64,000 bases of DNA from Brevundimonas subvibrioides (GTDB taxonomy: Bacteria > Pseudomonadota > Alphaproteobacteria > Caulobacterales > Caulobacteraceae). The DNA lies in the NCBI RefSeq assembly GCF_027271155.1, contig NZ_CP114542.1, positions 310,001-374,000 of the forward strand. The letters are read 5' to 3'. The position numbers and the translations under genes were made by a program. Under the pieces are notes generated by a model that saw nothing but the letters and a program-made list of their open reading frames with translations, was not told the origin of the DNA and did no database searches. Below are positions 51,309 to 61,294 of this stretch, piece by piece. Numbering within the stretch: position 1 is the stretch's first letter; every line of letters begins with the position of its first letter.

Positions 51309-51428
51309 GGGTCGGCTCCTCGTCAATGGGACGGCGAGCGTCGCAGGACGCACCGTCCGGGTAAACCCCCGCTTCCCCGCTTGCGACCATGGCTCACCGG
51401 GTCTAGACCGCCGCCCGACGACTTCTGA

Positions 51429-52457
<1,029 letters not shown>

Positions 52458-52517
52458 GCGTGGGAGAGCGCTGACGCCCGGCCCGCGGGACCTCGCGGCT
52501 CGGGCGCAAGACATGAA

Positions 52518-52548
52518 GGGGCCCCGGAGCGATCCGGGGCCCTTCTTT
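52518..52548 (+). terminator. Rho-independent terminator after mdh
   Basis: GGGCCCCGG (52519-52527) and CCGGGGCCC (52534-52542) form a perfect 9-base stem with a 6-base loop, followed by TTCTTT. It stands 61 bases after the mdh stop and directly before the convergent YbjN-like gene end (52547), so it can serve both directions. Confidence 0.88.
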
Positions 52549-53083
52549 ATGGAGCCGGAGCCGTCGCCGCTCCCGCCGGCGTCGTGACGGTGCGTCCGAG
52601 GTCGACGGCCAGGCTGCGCCAGACCTGGAGGGGGTCGTCCAGCTGGGCGGCGCCGACGCCGGGGACCAGCAGGACGTCATACTGGGCCACGGCCTGACCC
52701 TCGCCGCCTTCGGTCTCGGGTACGGCGTAGAAGGCCTTCACGAACCGCCGCGCACCGTTCCAGCGCGAAACGATCTCTGGCGTGGCATTGGTCCCGGAAA
52801 AGACGGCGGTGAACTGGACGTCGGGACACTGGCCATCGGTGCAGGAAAACAGGGTCAGAACCCAGCGCAGGGGACCGTCCTCGACACGCAGGTAGATGCG
52901 GTCTCCGTCGGGCTGGGGCGTACCGACGGTCAGTCCGGCGGCCGTCAGCCGGGCCATGACCTCGGCGACGGGCAGGCCATTCCAGCGCGACGAGGTGGCC
53001 TCGGTCGGCGGCGAGGGGGCGGTCTGGGCGAGGGCCGGCGAGGTCAGGGCCAGCAGACCGGCGACGAGGGCGAGGGTTTTCAT
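52547..53083 (-). CDS. YbjN-like secreted protein
   Basis: About 178 residues from the ATG at 53083 with a signal peptide (MKTLALVAGLLALTSPALA). The domain VAEVMARLTAAGLTVGTPQPD, FSCTDGQCPDVQFTAVF and RFVKAFYAVPE resembles the YbjN/type III chaperone-like superfamily in its exported form. It ends in a Thr/Ala/Pro tail. Function unknown. Earlier in-frame starts give an implausible extension. The stop overlaps the mdh terminator region. Confidence 0.72.
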   Translation of the reverse strand: MKTLALVAGLLALTSPALAQTAPSPPTEATSSRWNGLPVAEVMARLTAAGLTVGTPQPDGDRIYLRVEDGPLRWVLTLFSCTDGQCPDVQFTAVFSGTNATPEIVSRWNGARRFVKAFYAVPETEGGEGQAVAQYDVLLVPGVGAAQLDDPLQVWRSLAVDLGRTVTTPAGAATAPAP

Positions 53084-53139
53084 GGACGTCTTCCGCTTGA
53101 TGGGATCACCGTAGGCGGCTTTGAGGCCATGCCAAGGCA

Positions 53140-54246
53140 TCACTCCCCAGGCCGGGCCTGATCCAGCCAGGACGCGCTCGACATCTCGTTCAGGCGCGAC
53201 ACCGTGCGTTCGAACTCGAAGGCCCCGTCGCCCGTCGGATAGATCTGTTCGGGCGCGCCGACGGCGATGGCGACCAGCCGGGTTCTCGCCTCATACAGGG
53301 CGTCGATCAGGGTGACGAAACGGCGGGCCGCCTGACGCCGGTCCGGACCCAGCAGGGGAATGTCCTCGATGAAGAGGGTATGGAAGCGCTCGGCGATGGC
53401 CAGATAGTCCCGGGGACCCAGCGGTGCCTCGCACAACTCGTCGAAGGTGGCGCGGGCGAGGCCTCCGGCCGTGCGGGCGATGACGACGTCGCGGCCCAGG
53501 ACGGCCAGATGGGCCGGGCATTCCGGCATGTCGCCGCGCAGATCGGCCCATAGCTGCTCGAAGCCCGTCCGGCGGGCTCCGCCCTCGCCGTTGAACCAGA
53601 CACGCGACGCCTTCATCCGGTCCAGCCGCCAGTCGCGCGCGCCCGACAGCTCCACGACCTGGCAACGCTCGACGATGCGGTCGATGAACGGCGTGAACAG
53701 CGGCCTGTTGATCCCGTCCCTGTAGAGCTGGTCCGGAGCGCGGTTGGACGTGATGCAGACGACGACCTTCTTCTCGAACAGGGCGTCGAACAGCCGGCCC
53801 AGGATCATGGCGTCGGCGATGTCGGAGACCTGAAGTTCGTCGAAGCACAGCAGCCGGGCTTCCGATGCGATCAGGGCAGCGACCGGTTCGATCGGGTCGT
53901 CGCCTCGGTGCGTGCCAAAGACCCTCTGGCGCGCGGTCCTGTCGCCTTCGCGCCACTGGCGGATCAGGTCGTGGACCCGGGCCATGAAGGCGTGGAAATG
54001 GGCGCGGGTCTTTCGCGGCTCCGGCGCGCCGGCGAAGAACAGGTCCATCAGGATGGACTTGCCCCGGCCGGGCGGACCCCAGAGGTAGACGCCGGTGACC
54101 TGTGGCGCGCCGCCGAACAACCTGCGCCTGCCGAGGTCGATCTCCAGACGCGAAAGGGCGGCCACGGCACCGACCTGGGCCGGATCGCGGGTGAGCAGGC
54201 CCTGTTTCAGGCGGCTTTCATAAGCAAGGGCAATGCGAGAGGGCAT
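53140..54246 (-). CDS. zapE: ZapE (AFG1-like) cell-division ATPase
   Basis: A 368-residue AAA-type ATPase from the ATG at 54246 (MPSRIALAYESRLKQGLL). Walker A is WGPPGRGKS (about residues 56-64), Walker B is LLCFDELQVSD, and the sensor segment is CITSNRAPDQLYRDGI. The family (AFG1, ZapE) is peripheral to the inner membrane and destabilises FtsZ filaments in Escherichia coli. Its usual neighbourhood in alphaproteobacteria includes mdh or the sdh operon, consistent here. The frame is open into asd upstream on the opposite strand, a shadow. Confidence 0.94.
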   Translation of the reverse strand: MPSRIALAYESRLKQGLLTRDPAQVGAVAALSRLEIDLGRRRLFGGAPQVTGVYLWGPPGRGKSILMDLFFAGAPEPRKTRAHFHAFMARVHDLIRQWREGDRTARQRVFGTHRGDDPIEPVAALIASEARLLCFDELQVSDIADAMILGRLFDALFEKKVVVCITSNRAPDQLYRDGINRPLFTPFIDRIVERCQVVELSGARDWRLDRMKASRVWFNGEGGARRTGFEQLWADLRGDMPECPAHLAVLGRDVVIARTAGGLARATFDELCEAPLGPRDYLAIAERFHTLFIEDIPLLGPDRRQAARRFVTLIDALYEARTRLVAIAVGAPEQIYPTGDGAFEFERTVSRLNEMSSASWLDQARPGE

Positions 54247-54351
54247 GGAACTGGGGCATAGCCGTGCCGGCTGGCGCTGAAAAGCGTTGCTTCGCAGGCG
54301 CGAAGGGCTACATGCGAGGTTCGAGGTTCCTGCCTCGAAACTCCCCCATCC

Positions 54352-54398
54352 CGCGCTCAGGCAGCAAGCGACCGCGTCGCGAGCGTTAGCGCGTCCGA
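54352..54398. repeat. Dispersed repeat with AGCGACCGCGTCGCGA core, asd upstream
   Basis: The segment upstream of asd contains CGCTCAGGCAGCA, then AGCGACCGCGTCGCGA. The same words occur near 40066-40130 (TTGCTGCCTGAGCG as reverse complement and AGCGACCGCGTCGCGA directly), and related words (GCGCTAACGCTCG, TGCTTGAGCG) occur at 2795-2840. It is an interspersed palindromic repeat; function unknown. Confidence 0.55.
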
Positions 54399-54411
54399 AG
54401 GACTGACAAGA

Positions 54412-55458
54412 ATGGGCTATTCCGTCGCGATCGTGGGCGCCACCGGCAATGTCGGGCGCGAGATGCTGACCATCCTCGAGGAACTGGAGTTCCCCGTCGA
54501 TGAAATGCATGCGGTCGCCTCGCGAAAATCCAAGGGGATCGAGGTCGCCTGGGGAGAAAAGACCATCAGGTGCGAGGTCATCGACACCTTCGATTTCTCG
54601 AAGGTGGACATCGTCCTGATGTCGGCGGGCGGTGACGTCTCGCGCGAATGGTCCGAGAAGATCGGCAGGATGGGCCCGATCGTGATCGACAACTCCTCGG
54701 CGTTCCGCAAGGACCCCGACGTGCCACTGATCGTGCCCGAAGTGAATCCGGACGCCATCAAGCTGGCGACGAAGAAGAACATCATCGCCAACCCCAACTG
54801 CTCGACCGCCCAGCTGGTCGTGGCGCTGAAGCCCCTGCATGACGCGGCCAAAGCGAAGCGCGTCGTGGTCTCGACCTATCAATCCGTGTCGGGTGCCGGC
54901 AAGGAAGGCATGGACGAGCTGTGGAACCAGACCAAGGCCATCTATGGCCTGGGCGACGCCAAACCAAAGAAGTTCCCCAAGCAGATCGCCTTCAACGTCA
55001 TCCCCTTCATCGGGTCGTTCAACGAGGACGGCTATACCGACGAAGAGGCCAAGATGTGGGCCGAGACCCACAAGATGCTGGACCCTGCGATCAAGCTGAC
55101 GGTCACCTGCGTCCGCGTGCCGGTCTTCGTCGGCCACTCCGAGGCCGTGACGGTCGAGTTCGAGCGGCCCATCAGCCCCGATGAGGCCCGGGCCATCCTG
55201 CGCGAGGCTCCCGGCATCCAGGTGATCGATAAGCAGGAGCACGACGGCTACATCACGCCTGTCGATGCGGCCGGCGAGCACGCCGTCTATGTCAGCCGCA
55301 TCCGCAAGGACCATACGGTCGAGAACGGTCTGGTGTTCTGGGTCGTGTCCGACAACCTGCGCAAGGGCGCGGCGCTGAACGCGGTCCAGATCGCCCAGCT
55401 GCTGGACGAGACCGGCACGATCAAGCCGAAAAGCGGGTATCGCACCCTGACGGTCTAG
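54412..55458 (+). CDS. asd: Aspartate-semialdehyde dehydrogenase
   Basis: A 348-residue NADP-dependent enzyme of the lysine, threonine and methionine pathways. The motif VAIVGATGNVGREMLTILEE, the active-site Cys in NPNCSTAQLVVALKPLHD and the SVSGAGKEGMDELW and VPVFVGHSEAVTVEF segments are present. The ATG is normal. The upstream 165 bases hold a GC-rich repeat segment and the promoter. RarD follows by 4 bases, probably in the same transcript. dapB acts later in the same pathway at 2012-2782. Confidence 0.97.
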   Translation: MGYSVAIVGATGNVGREMLTILEELEFPVDEMHAVASRKSKGIEVAWGEKTIRCEVIDTFDFSKVDIVLMSAGGDVSREWSEKIGRMGPIVIDNSSAFRKDPDVPLIVPEVNPDAIKLATKKNIIANPNCSTAQLVVALKPLHDAAKAKRVVVSTYQSVSGAGKEGMDELWNQTKAIYGLGDAKPKKFPKQIAFNVIPFIGSFNEDGYTDEEAKMWAETHKMLDPAIKLTVTCVRVPVFVGHSEAVTVEFERPISPDEARAILREAPGIQVIDKQEHDGYITPVDAAGEHAVYVSRIRKDHTVENGLVFWVVSDNLRKGAALNAVQIAQLLDETGTIKPKSGYRTLTV

Positions 55459-55462
55459 GGCC

Positions 55463-56392
55463 GTGGCCACCCCGACCCCGACGCCTGCCCCGACCCGGGC
55501 CGCCTTCCTGTCGGCCGTGGGCTGCTATGTCATGTGGGGGTTCATGCCCCTGCTGTTCATGGGGCAGGCGGCGCTGGGCTTCTCCGCGCCCGAAATCCTG
55601 TCCCACCGGGCCCTGTGGTCGGTCCTGTTCGCCGGGGGCCTGGTTCTGCTGGCCGGTCAGGCCGGACAGGTCCGCGCGGTCCTGGGCCAGCCCCGCACGC
55701 TGGGCTGGCTGGCGCTGGCGACGGTGCTCATTGCCATCAACTGGAGCCTCTACGTCTGGGCCACGACCCATCACGCCACGCTCGAGGCCAGCCTCGGCTA
55801 CTACATCAACCCCCTGCTCAACATGATCGTCGGGCTGTGGCTGTTCCGCGAGAAGATCGACCGATGGGGCTGGGTCGCCATCGGGATGGCGGCGCTCGGC
55901 GTCCTGTTCCAGGCCCTGGCCCTGGGCCGCCCACCGTGGATCTCGATCGCCCTGGCGCTCAGCTTCGGGGCCTATGGCGTCATCAAGAAGCGGATTCCGG
56001 TCGAGGCCCAGGCCGGCCTGTTCATCGAATGCCTGTTCCTCATGCCTTTCGGTGTGGTGTTCGTGGTCTGGCTGCAGACCCACGGGCTGGGCCATGCCCT
56101 GGCCAGCCCGCTCGCCTTCGGCTGGGCCCTGCTGAACGGGCCGGCCACCGTCCTGCCGCTGGCCCTGTTCGCCTGGGCCGCCCGTCGCATGCCCTTGTCG
56201 ACCATGGGCTTCATCCAGTTTCTGGCCCCGACGCTCCAGTTCTGCATCGGTCTGGCGGCCGGCGAGCTGTTCACCCCGCTCAGGGCCGTGTCCTTCCTGT
56301 TCATCTGGCTGGGTGCCGGTGTGTTCGCGGCCGCCGCCCTGTTCCGCGCCCGGGCGGCGCGGCGGGCACTGGCGATGGTCGAGCCGGTCTGA
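55463..56392 (+). CDS. rarD: RarD/EamA-family drug/metabolite transporter
   Basis: A 309-residue inner-membrane protein with about ten hydrophobic helices of the EamA fold. The RarD subtype is shown by GCYVMWGFMPLLFMGQAA in helix 1, TVLIAINWSLYVWATTHHAT in helix 3 or 4, and LGYYINPLLNMIVGLW. Starts with GTG at 55463. The substrate is unknown (chloramphenicol sensitivity gave the name). Four bases after asd on the same strand. It converges with the serine hydrolase gene. Confidence 0.9.
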   Translation: MATPTPTPAPTRAAFLSAVGCYVMWGFMPLLFMGQAALGFSAPEILSHRALWSVLFAGGLVLLAGQAGQVRAVLGQPRTLGWLALATVLIAINWSLYVWATTHHATLEASLGYYINPLLNMIVGLWLFREKIDRWGWVAIGMAALGVLFQALALGRPPWISIALALSFGAYGVIKKRIPVEAQAGLFIECLFLMPFGVVFVVWLQTHGLGHALASPLAFGWALLNGPATVLPLALFAWAARRMPLSTMGFIQFLAPTLQFCIGLAAGELFTPLRAVSFLFIWLGAGVFAAAALFRARAARRALAMVEPV

Positions 56393-56395
56393 CCC

Positions 56396-57544
56396 TCAAA
56401 CAGCTGAATAGAGGGCGTCAATCAACCGTTGAGCCCGGGGGTCGCCGATCAGATGCGGCGACTGGCGGGTCATGACATAGGCGGCCGAAACCCTGGCCGC
56501 CGGATCGGCGAAGGCGCAGCTGCCGCCCCAGCCGCAATGACCCAGCGCGTCCGGGTTCGGACCGAAGATCCTGAGGCCAGAATTTCGCATCAGGCCTGCC
56601 GCCCAACTGATGACATAGGGCAGGACCAGATCCTGACCATGGATGCGCTCTTTCGTCGCCTGGGCCAGGACATCGGTGGACAGGACGGTCTGGCCGTCGA
56701 GCGCCCCGCCATTGGCCACCAGGCCCATGATCCGGGCGAGGTCCAGCGCGGTTCCATGCAGATTGGCCGAGGGAATCTCGATCGTGCGCCACTCGGCCGA
56801 GCCGCGCCCGCCGGGGGCCGAGCCCCGGTCGAGAAAGGCGGCGGTCTTGATCGCGTCGATCGGCCCCAGGCCGGCAGCGGCCGAGGGCTTCCGCAGCGCG
56901 GCGACCCGGTCGTGCTCGGCCTCCGGCAGGCCGATCCACAGGTCGAGACCGAACGGCCCGGCGAAGTCCTCGCGCAGGGCCTGACCGAGGCTGCGGCCGT
57001 CGGCGAGGCGGTGGACCTCATTGGCCAGATAGCCGACCGTGACGGGGTGATAGCCGGAGGCGTTCCCAGGCGGCCACATCGGGGCCTGGGCCGCCAGTCG
57101 GTCCAGCACCGCCCGCTGATCGAACCAGATGGCGGGGTCGGTAGGTGCATCGAACCCCGGCAGGCCATCCTGGTGCGACAGCATCTGGGCGACGGTGACC
57201 TCTCCCTTGCCCCTGGCTCCGAACGCCGGCCACAGGCCCGAGACCCTCTGCTCATAGGCCAGTTTCCCCCGCTGGACGGCCGAGGCCATTAATAACGCCA
57301 TGATGGCCTTGCCGGTCGAGAAGACGGGGGTCAGGGTCCGGTCCGTGAAGGGCGTTCCGGCCCGCGGGTCCGCCTGTCCGGCCCACAGATCCACGACCGT
57401 CTCGCCTGCAATAACGACCGAAAAGCGGGCCGCCTGTTCGTTCAGGCCTTCCGGGGCATCGGCGAAGTTCCGGGCGAAGGCGTCCTTCACGGCAGCGAAG
57501 CGTGGCGGGCACAGGCCGGAGATATCAGGCGCGGTCGAGATCAT
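56396..57544 (-). CDS. Serine hydrolase of the beta-lactamase/esterase family
   Basis: A 382-residue class C beta-lactamase-like hydrolase. The catalytic SxxK motif is STGKAIMALLM, and the Tyr is in SGYHPVTVGYLANEV. The third motif is around GHCGWGGSCAFADPAARV (HxG-like GWG). No signal peptide, so a cytosolic esterase of the EstB type is more likely than a penicillin-binding protein. It ends close to rarD and overlaps the flavoprotein gene by 4 bases at its start (57541-57544), so it is the second gene of that pair. Confidence 0.86.
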   Translation of the reverse strand: MISTAPDISGLCPPRFAAVKDAFARNFADAPEGLNEQAARFSVVIAGETVVDLWAGQADPRAGTPFTDRTLTPVFSTGKAIMALLMASAVQRGKLAYEQRVSGLWPAFGARGKGEVTVAQMLSHQDGLPGFDAPTDPAIWFDQRAVLDRLAAQAPMWPPGNASGYHPVTVGYLANEVHRLADGRSLGQALREDFAGPFGLDLWIGLPEAEHDRVAALRKPSAAAGLGPIDAIKTAAFLDRGSAPGGRGSAEWRTIEIPSANLHGTALDLARIMGLVANGGALDGQTVLSTDVLAQATKERIHGQDLVLPYVISWAAGLMRNSGLRIFGPNPDALGHCGWGGSCAFADPAARVSAAYVMTRQSPHLIGDPRAQRLIDALYSAV

Positions 57545-58776
57545 TCCGGCCTCTTATCCGGCCCATGGCCTGCCCGCCACTGCATTGCGCCCCGGGCCGC
57601 GACGACGCCGGAGGCCAGGCTGGCCTGCAGCAGATAGCCGCCCGTAGGCGCTTCCCAGTCAAGCATCTCGCCGGCGACGAAGACCCCCGGCCGCGCCGTC
57701 AGCATCAATGATGGATCGAGGCCCTCCAGAAGCACGCCCCCCGCCGTCGAGATCGCGCGGTCCAGACCCTGGATGCCGGTCAGCTTCAGCCGCACCGCCT
57801 TGATCCTCCGGGCCAGCTTTTCGAAACCCGCGGGCACGTCGCCGATCTCGCGCAGCACGGCGATGGCGGCGGGCGACAGCCCCCCGGCCTTGCGCAGGTG
57901 ATTGGTCATGCTGTCCTTGCCGCGCGGCCGGGCGAGACGCTCTGCCAGGGTCGCTTCCGACAGGTCGGGGCGCAGATCGAGGGTCACCGTGGCCGCACCC
58001 TCCGCCGCGATCGCGTCTCGCAGGCCCGCCGACAGGGCATAGACCGTCCCGCCCTCGATGCCGTAGCGCGTCAGCAGCACCTCGCCCCGCACGGACTGGC
58101 CGTCGAAGGTCAGGGTGACGGGCTTCAGGGCCGCGCCGGCGAACCGGTCGGTCAGGACGTCGGACCAGGCGACGTCGAAGCCGGCGTTGGCCGGAACCAG
58201 CGGCGCGACATCGACGCCCTCGCTCTCGAGAAGAGACGCCCAGGCCCCGTCCGAGCCCAGTCGGGGCCAACTGGCACCGCCCAGGGCCAGGATCGTCGCG
58301 GACGGGTGCTCGGTCCGCTCGCCATCCGGGGTGTCGAACACCAGCGCCTGCCCCCGCCAGCCGATCCAGCGCGATCGGGCCCTGATCTCGACGCCCAGCC
58401 CGGCCAATCGCCCCAGCCAGGCCCGCAGCAGGGGCGAGGCCTTCATGGCGCGGGGAAAGACGCGGCCGCTTGACCCGACGAAGGTCGGCTGATCCAGACC
58501 ATGGGCCCAGGCGATGAGGTCATCGGGCGAAAAGGCATCCAGCCAGGCGGCGACGGCAGGCCCGGTGTCGCCATAGCGGGCCAGGAAGGCGGCCTGGTCC
58601 TCGGAATGGGTCAGGTTGAGCCCGCCGCGCCCCGCCATCAGGAATTTACGGCCGACCGAGGGCATCCGGTCATGCACCACGACCCGCGCCCCGGCCGTCG
58701 CCAGGGTCTCGGCCGCCATCAACCCGGCAGGACCGGCTCCGATGACGTGGACGGCAGGGTCGGCGGGAACGGTCAT
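57541..58776 (-). CDS. HI0933/BaiN-family flavoprotein (TIGR03862-like)
   Basis: A 411-residue FAD protein with HVIGAGPAGLMAAETLAT at about 10-27, the family signature VGRKFLMAGRGGLNLTHSED at about 41-60, GSSGRVFPRAMKASPLLRAW, and the C-terminal FVAGEMLDWEAPTGGYLLQ. It belongs to the NAD(P)/FAD-dependent oxidoreductases related to BaiN and HI0933; substrate unknown. It stops inside the start of the serine hydrolase, so the two are probably co-transcribed. The start ATG at 58776 fits the domain start. Confidence 0.9.
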   Translation of the reverse strand: MTVPADPAVHVIGAGPAGLMAAETLATAGARVVVHDRMPSVGRKFLMAGRGGLNLTHSEDQAAFLARYGDTGPAVAAWLDAFSPDDLIAWAHGLDQPTFVGSSGRVFPRAMKASPLLRAWLGRLAGLGVEIRARSRWIGWRGQALVFDTPDGERTEHPSATILALGGASWPRLGSDGAWASLLESEGVDVAPLVPANAGFDVAWSDVLTDRFAGAALKPVTLTFDGQSVRGEVLLTRYGIEGGTVYALSAGLRDAIAAEGAATVTLDLRPDLSEATLAERLARPRGKDSMTNHLRKAGGLSPAAIAVLREIGDVPAGFEKLARRIKAVRLKLTGIQGLDRAISTAGGVLLEGLDPSLMLTARPGVFVAGEMLDWEAPTGGYLLQASLASGVVAARGAMQWRAGHGPDKRPE

Positions 58777-58842
58777 GGGCCACCCTCTAGCCGGTCAGGC
58801 CTTGCAGAGGAACGTCCGTGTCCCCCATACGCTGGGATGATC

Positions 58843-59319
58843 ATGAGCGTCGCCTTCACCCGCGAGGAGGATCTGGAGGCCACGGCCGCCGATCTGCCCG
58901 ACCGCCCCGTCTCGCCGCACGCCAATCTTGTGACGCCTGAAGGCCTCGCGGCGATCGAGCATGCCCTGGCCGAGGCCCGTGCGGCCTATGGTGCGGCCCA
59001 GGCCTCGGGCTCGATCGAGGCGGACCGGACGGCCATGGCCCGGGCGACGCGCGATCTGCGCTACTGGTCCGCACGACGCGCCAGTGCCCAGGTCGTCGAG
59101 ACCGAAGTCGACGGCCGGGTGCGGTTCGGTGGATCGGTCACCATCGAGCGCGAGGACGGTCGCACCCAGACCTGGCGCATCGTCGGCGAGGACCAGGCGG
59201 ATCCCGCCAACGGCTCGGTCAGTCATGTCTCACCCCTGGCCAGGGCCCTGACCGGCAAACGCGTCGGGGACGAAGCGGTGGTCGCCGGACAGGCTGTAGA
59301 CATCATCGCAGTGGACTGA
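58843..59319 (+). CDS. GreA/GreB-family elongation-factor-like protein
   Basis: About 158 residues from the ATG at 58843 (GGGA 5 bases before); an ATG at 58837 adds two residues. The C-terminal half (VRFGGSVTIEREDGRTQTWR, then IVGEDQADPANGSVSHVSPL and ARALTGKRVGDEAVV) is the FKBP-like GreA/GreB C-terminal domain. The N-terminal helical part (LVTPEGLAAIEHALAEARA) is the shortened coiled coil. Members include nucleoside-diphosphate-kinase-regulator-like (Rnk) and Gre-like factors that bind RNA polymerase. A longer frame upstream from 58501 is antisense to the flavoprotein gene. Confidence 0.86.
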   Translation: MSVAFTREEDLEATAADLPDRPVSPHANLVTPEGLAAIEHALAEARAAYGAAQASGSIEADRTAMARATRDLRYWSARRASAQVVETEVDGRVRFGGSVTIEREDGRTQTWRIVGEDQADPANGSVSHVSPLARALTGKRVGDEAVVAGQAVDIIAVD

Positions 59320-59422
59320 ACGCCCGGTGCGCCCCACATTGTACGGACCGCGCCATCCGGCGCCCAGGTAGCAACTCCCGGATCCGGTCCGGGACGCGCG
59401 TCAGCGCCCGAAGAGGACTCCC

Positions 59423-59599
59423 ATGGCCCGCAAACCCAACTACGGCTTCGAGCGCATGGAACGGGACAAGGCGGATGCCGAGAAGGCCGCGCGCAAGGCC
59501 GCCGCGAAACTGGCGAAGAAGGAAGCCAAGGCGCGGGGCGAGGACGTCGATCACCCGGACTGGGCCCCGCAATCGGACGACGCCGACGAGCAGGCCTGA
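59423..59599 (+). CDS. Small charged conserved-looking protein (58 residues)
   Basis: Read directly: 58 residues, starting MARKPNYGFERMERDKADAE, then a Lys/Ala-rich helix (KAARKAAAKLAKKEAKARGE) and an acidic end (DVDHPDWAPQSDDADEQA). The ATG at 59423 has AGAGGA at a good spacing. The basic-then-acidic, coiled composition looks like a real small protein of alphaproteobacteria; I recall similar proteins starting MARKPNYGFERMER but their function is unknown. It stops 2 bases from the convergent hypothetical gene. Confidence 0.75.
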   Translation: MARKPNYGFERMERDKADAEKAARKAAAKLAKKEAKARGEDVDHPDWAPQSDDADEQA

Positions 59600-59601
59600 G
59601 G

Positions 59602-60279
59602 TCAGTTCGTCAGGATCTGGACGCGCGACCAGACCCCGCCACGATTGACGACCTCGACCCTGAGCGTGCCCGGCCGGGGATGGCTCAGGGTGCAGACGGG
59701 ATAGTGATCGCGCGATCCGTCGTTGCACAGAACCACGCCCTCGGCGTCGCGGATCGTCAGGTCGATATTGGTGTCTCCGTCGCCGATGGCGGCCACCCGC
59801 AGGACCTCGTTGCGACGCGCCTCCACCGTGAAGCTGTAGGTCTCGCGCGCGCGCAGCCGACGCACCAGCACGATGGGGCCGGGGCCGAAGGGCGAGGATC
59901 GCACGCCCTTGTTCGGCGATTGCTGGCGCCGGACCCGCTCGAGGATGTCGGGATCGTCCGCGGCCAGGGTCTCGGCCTCCTGCAGCAGAACGGCGGAGGT
60001 CAGGAACGGCGCATCGCCCGATTGGGAACGATTGCGGACTTCGCCCATCATGCGGGACGCCACCAGCATGGCCTCGGCGTCACGCCGGTCGCGCGCCCAG
60101 TCCGCTACCTCTGCGGCCGTGACGATCTGGCTGATGGCGCGGGCTTCGGCGTCGAGGTCGAAAGGCTCGCCAGGCCCCGACCGGATCTGCGACCCGGCCG
60201 GGGCGGCGATCGATGTCGCGGCCAGGGCGATGGCAAACGCGATGAACCGCCCCGAATTCCCCCGACCGGATCGATCCAT
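59602..60279 (-). CDS. Hypothetical exported protein with PPC-like C-terminal domain
   Basis: About 225 residues. The ATG at 60279 gives a sensible signal peptide (MDRSGRGNSGRFIAFAIALA, cleavage near PAGSQ); the ORF extends to 60306 through TTG and an earlier ATG. The C-terminal domain (about 130-225: RARETYSFTVEARRNEVLRV, GDGDTNIDLTIRDAEG, CNDGSRDHYPVC) looks like a bacterial pre-peptidase C-terminal beta sandwich with two Cys that may form a disulphide. The N-terminal part is helical. No enzyme domain is attached. Periplasmic or surface role inferred. Confidence 0.7.
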   Translation of the reverse strand: MDRSGRGNSGRFIAFAIALAATSIAAPAGSQIRSGPGEPFDLDAEARAISQIVTAAEVADWARDRRDAEAMLVASRMMGEVRNRSQSGDAPFLTSAVLLQEAETLAADDPDILERVRRQQSPNKGVRSSPFGPGPIVLVRRLRARETYSFTVEARRNEVLRVAAIGDGDTNIDLTIRDAEGVVLCNDGSRDHYPVCTLSHPRPGTLRVEVVNRGGVWSRVQILTN

Positions 60280-60450
60280 GCGTTGTTCCATCCTCGCCTT
60301 CCCCAAAAGCGATATCCGAGCGGCGACCCTGTCCGGATTGCGCCGTTCTCGTGACCGCGGACACTGACCGAAACTGATGGATTCGCCAAGACCTGGACGG
60401 TTCGAGGCCGCGACGCCGCTGCTCTGGAGCCTGATTCACCGCCGGGGTGT

Positions 60451-61203
60451 TCAGTCCTGACGTATCGCCGCCGTCAGGATGCGACGATCTGCGCGCGCCT
60501 GCACCAGGACCACGGTCCGGTCCTGGGCATCGGCGAGGGTGGGCAGGGTCAGAAGGATGGGCTGGCCGCGCCAGGCCCCCAGCCGGGTCAGGCTCCGGAC
60601 CACATTGACCGAGCCGATGACCTGGCCCCGGTTATCGCCGCCGGAGACGCTGACGTCCTGGCGGCCGGGCCGATAGGTGATGGCCCAGACGTCGGCGCCG
60701 CCGGCCGGTACCCGTCCGCTGCCGATGCCGACCGCCTCGCCGCCTTCGCGGAACTGGACCTCGGGCGGGAAGATGCGGCGGGTGGCCTCCTCGTCGACCG
60801 CGTCCTGAACGGCGTCGGCATCGACGCCTGAGACCTGACGCCGGCCGTCGATCACGACCTGGGGCGTATAGACGCCACGCAGCCGCAGGGCCGCCTGATA
60901 GGCCCGTTGGCGCTGGGCGAACTCCGGCCGGGCGAAGGTGTCGGCCCAGCCCAGATAGTCCCAGTAGTCGACCGACCAGGTCAGGGCGATCACGCCGGGC
61001 GTCTCCGCCAGCGTCTCCACCACGCGATTGGCCCCGGTGCAGCCGGAACAGCCCTGGGCGGTGAACAGCTCGACCACCACCGGCTCGGCTGCGCGGACAT
61101 TGCGGACTGCAGGATGTGGAGCGGCCGGCCGGGCAGCCGACTCGACCGCGCCCCCACAGATCAGGGCGGCGACCGCTGCGACGATGAAGCCCCGTGTGTT
61201 CAT
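60451..61203 (-). CDS. DUF1223 thioredoxin-fold exported protein
   Basis: About 250 residues from the ATG at 61203, with signal peptide MNTRGFIVAAVAALICGGAV. The DUF1223 signature VVELFTAQGCSGCTGANRVV has the CxxC of a thioredoxin-like fold (CSGC), followed by WSVDYWDYLGWADTFARPEF and RGVYTPQVVIDGRRQVSGVD. Such proteins are periplasmic and of unknown function, perhaps disulphide- or metal-related. The upstream in-frame start at 61245 is less likely. Confidence 0.87.
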   Translation of the reverse strand: MNTRGFIVAAVAALICGGAVESAARPAAPHPAVRNVRAAEPVVVELFTAQGCSGCTGANRVVETLAETPGVIALTWSVDYWDYLGWADTFARPEFAQRQRAYQAALRLRGVYTPQVVIDGRRQVSGVDADAVQDAVDEEATRRIFPPEVQFREGGEAVGIGSGRVPAGGADVWAITYRPGRQDVSVSGGDNRGQVIGSVNVVRSLTRLGAWRGQPILLTLPTLADAQDRTVVLVQARADRRILTAAIRQD

Positions 61204-61261
61204 GGGGCGGAGTCCTAACCGGAAGCATCCGGGACCGCGCCTCATAATCGCGTGAACCCGT

Positions 61262-61291
61262 CCTCGTCCGCCGAGCGACGAGGGAGGACCA
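61262..61291. repeat. Short palindromic element after the DUF1223 gene start and S9 gene end
   Basis: CCTCGTC and GACGAGG form perfect 7-base arms around CGCCGAGC, extended by GTCCTC and GAGGAC. It lies between the S9 peptidase stop (61295) and the DUF1223 start (61203), and resembles the elements at 42229 and 63486. It may serve as terminator of the peptidase gene. Confidence 0.5.
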
Positions 61292-61294
61292 AAT

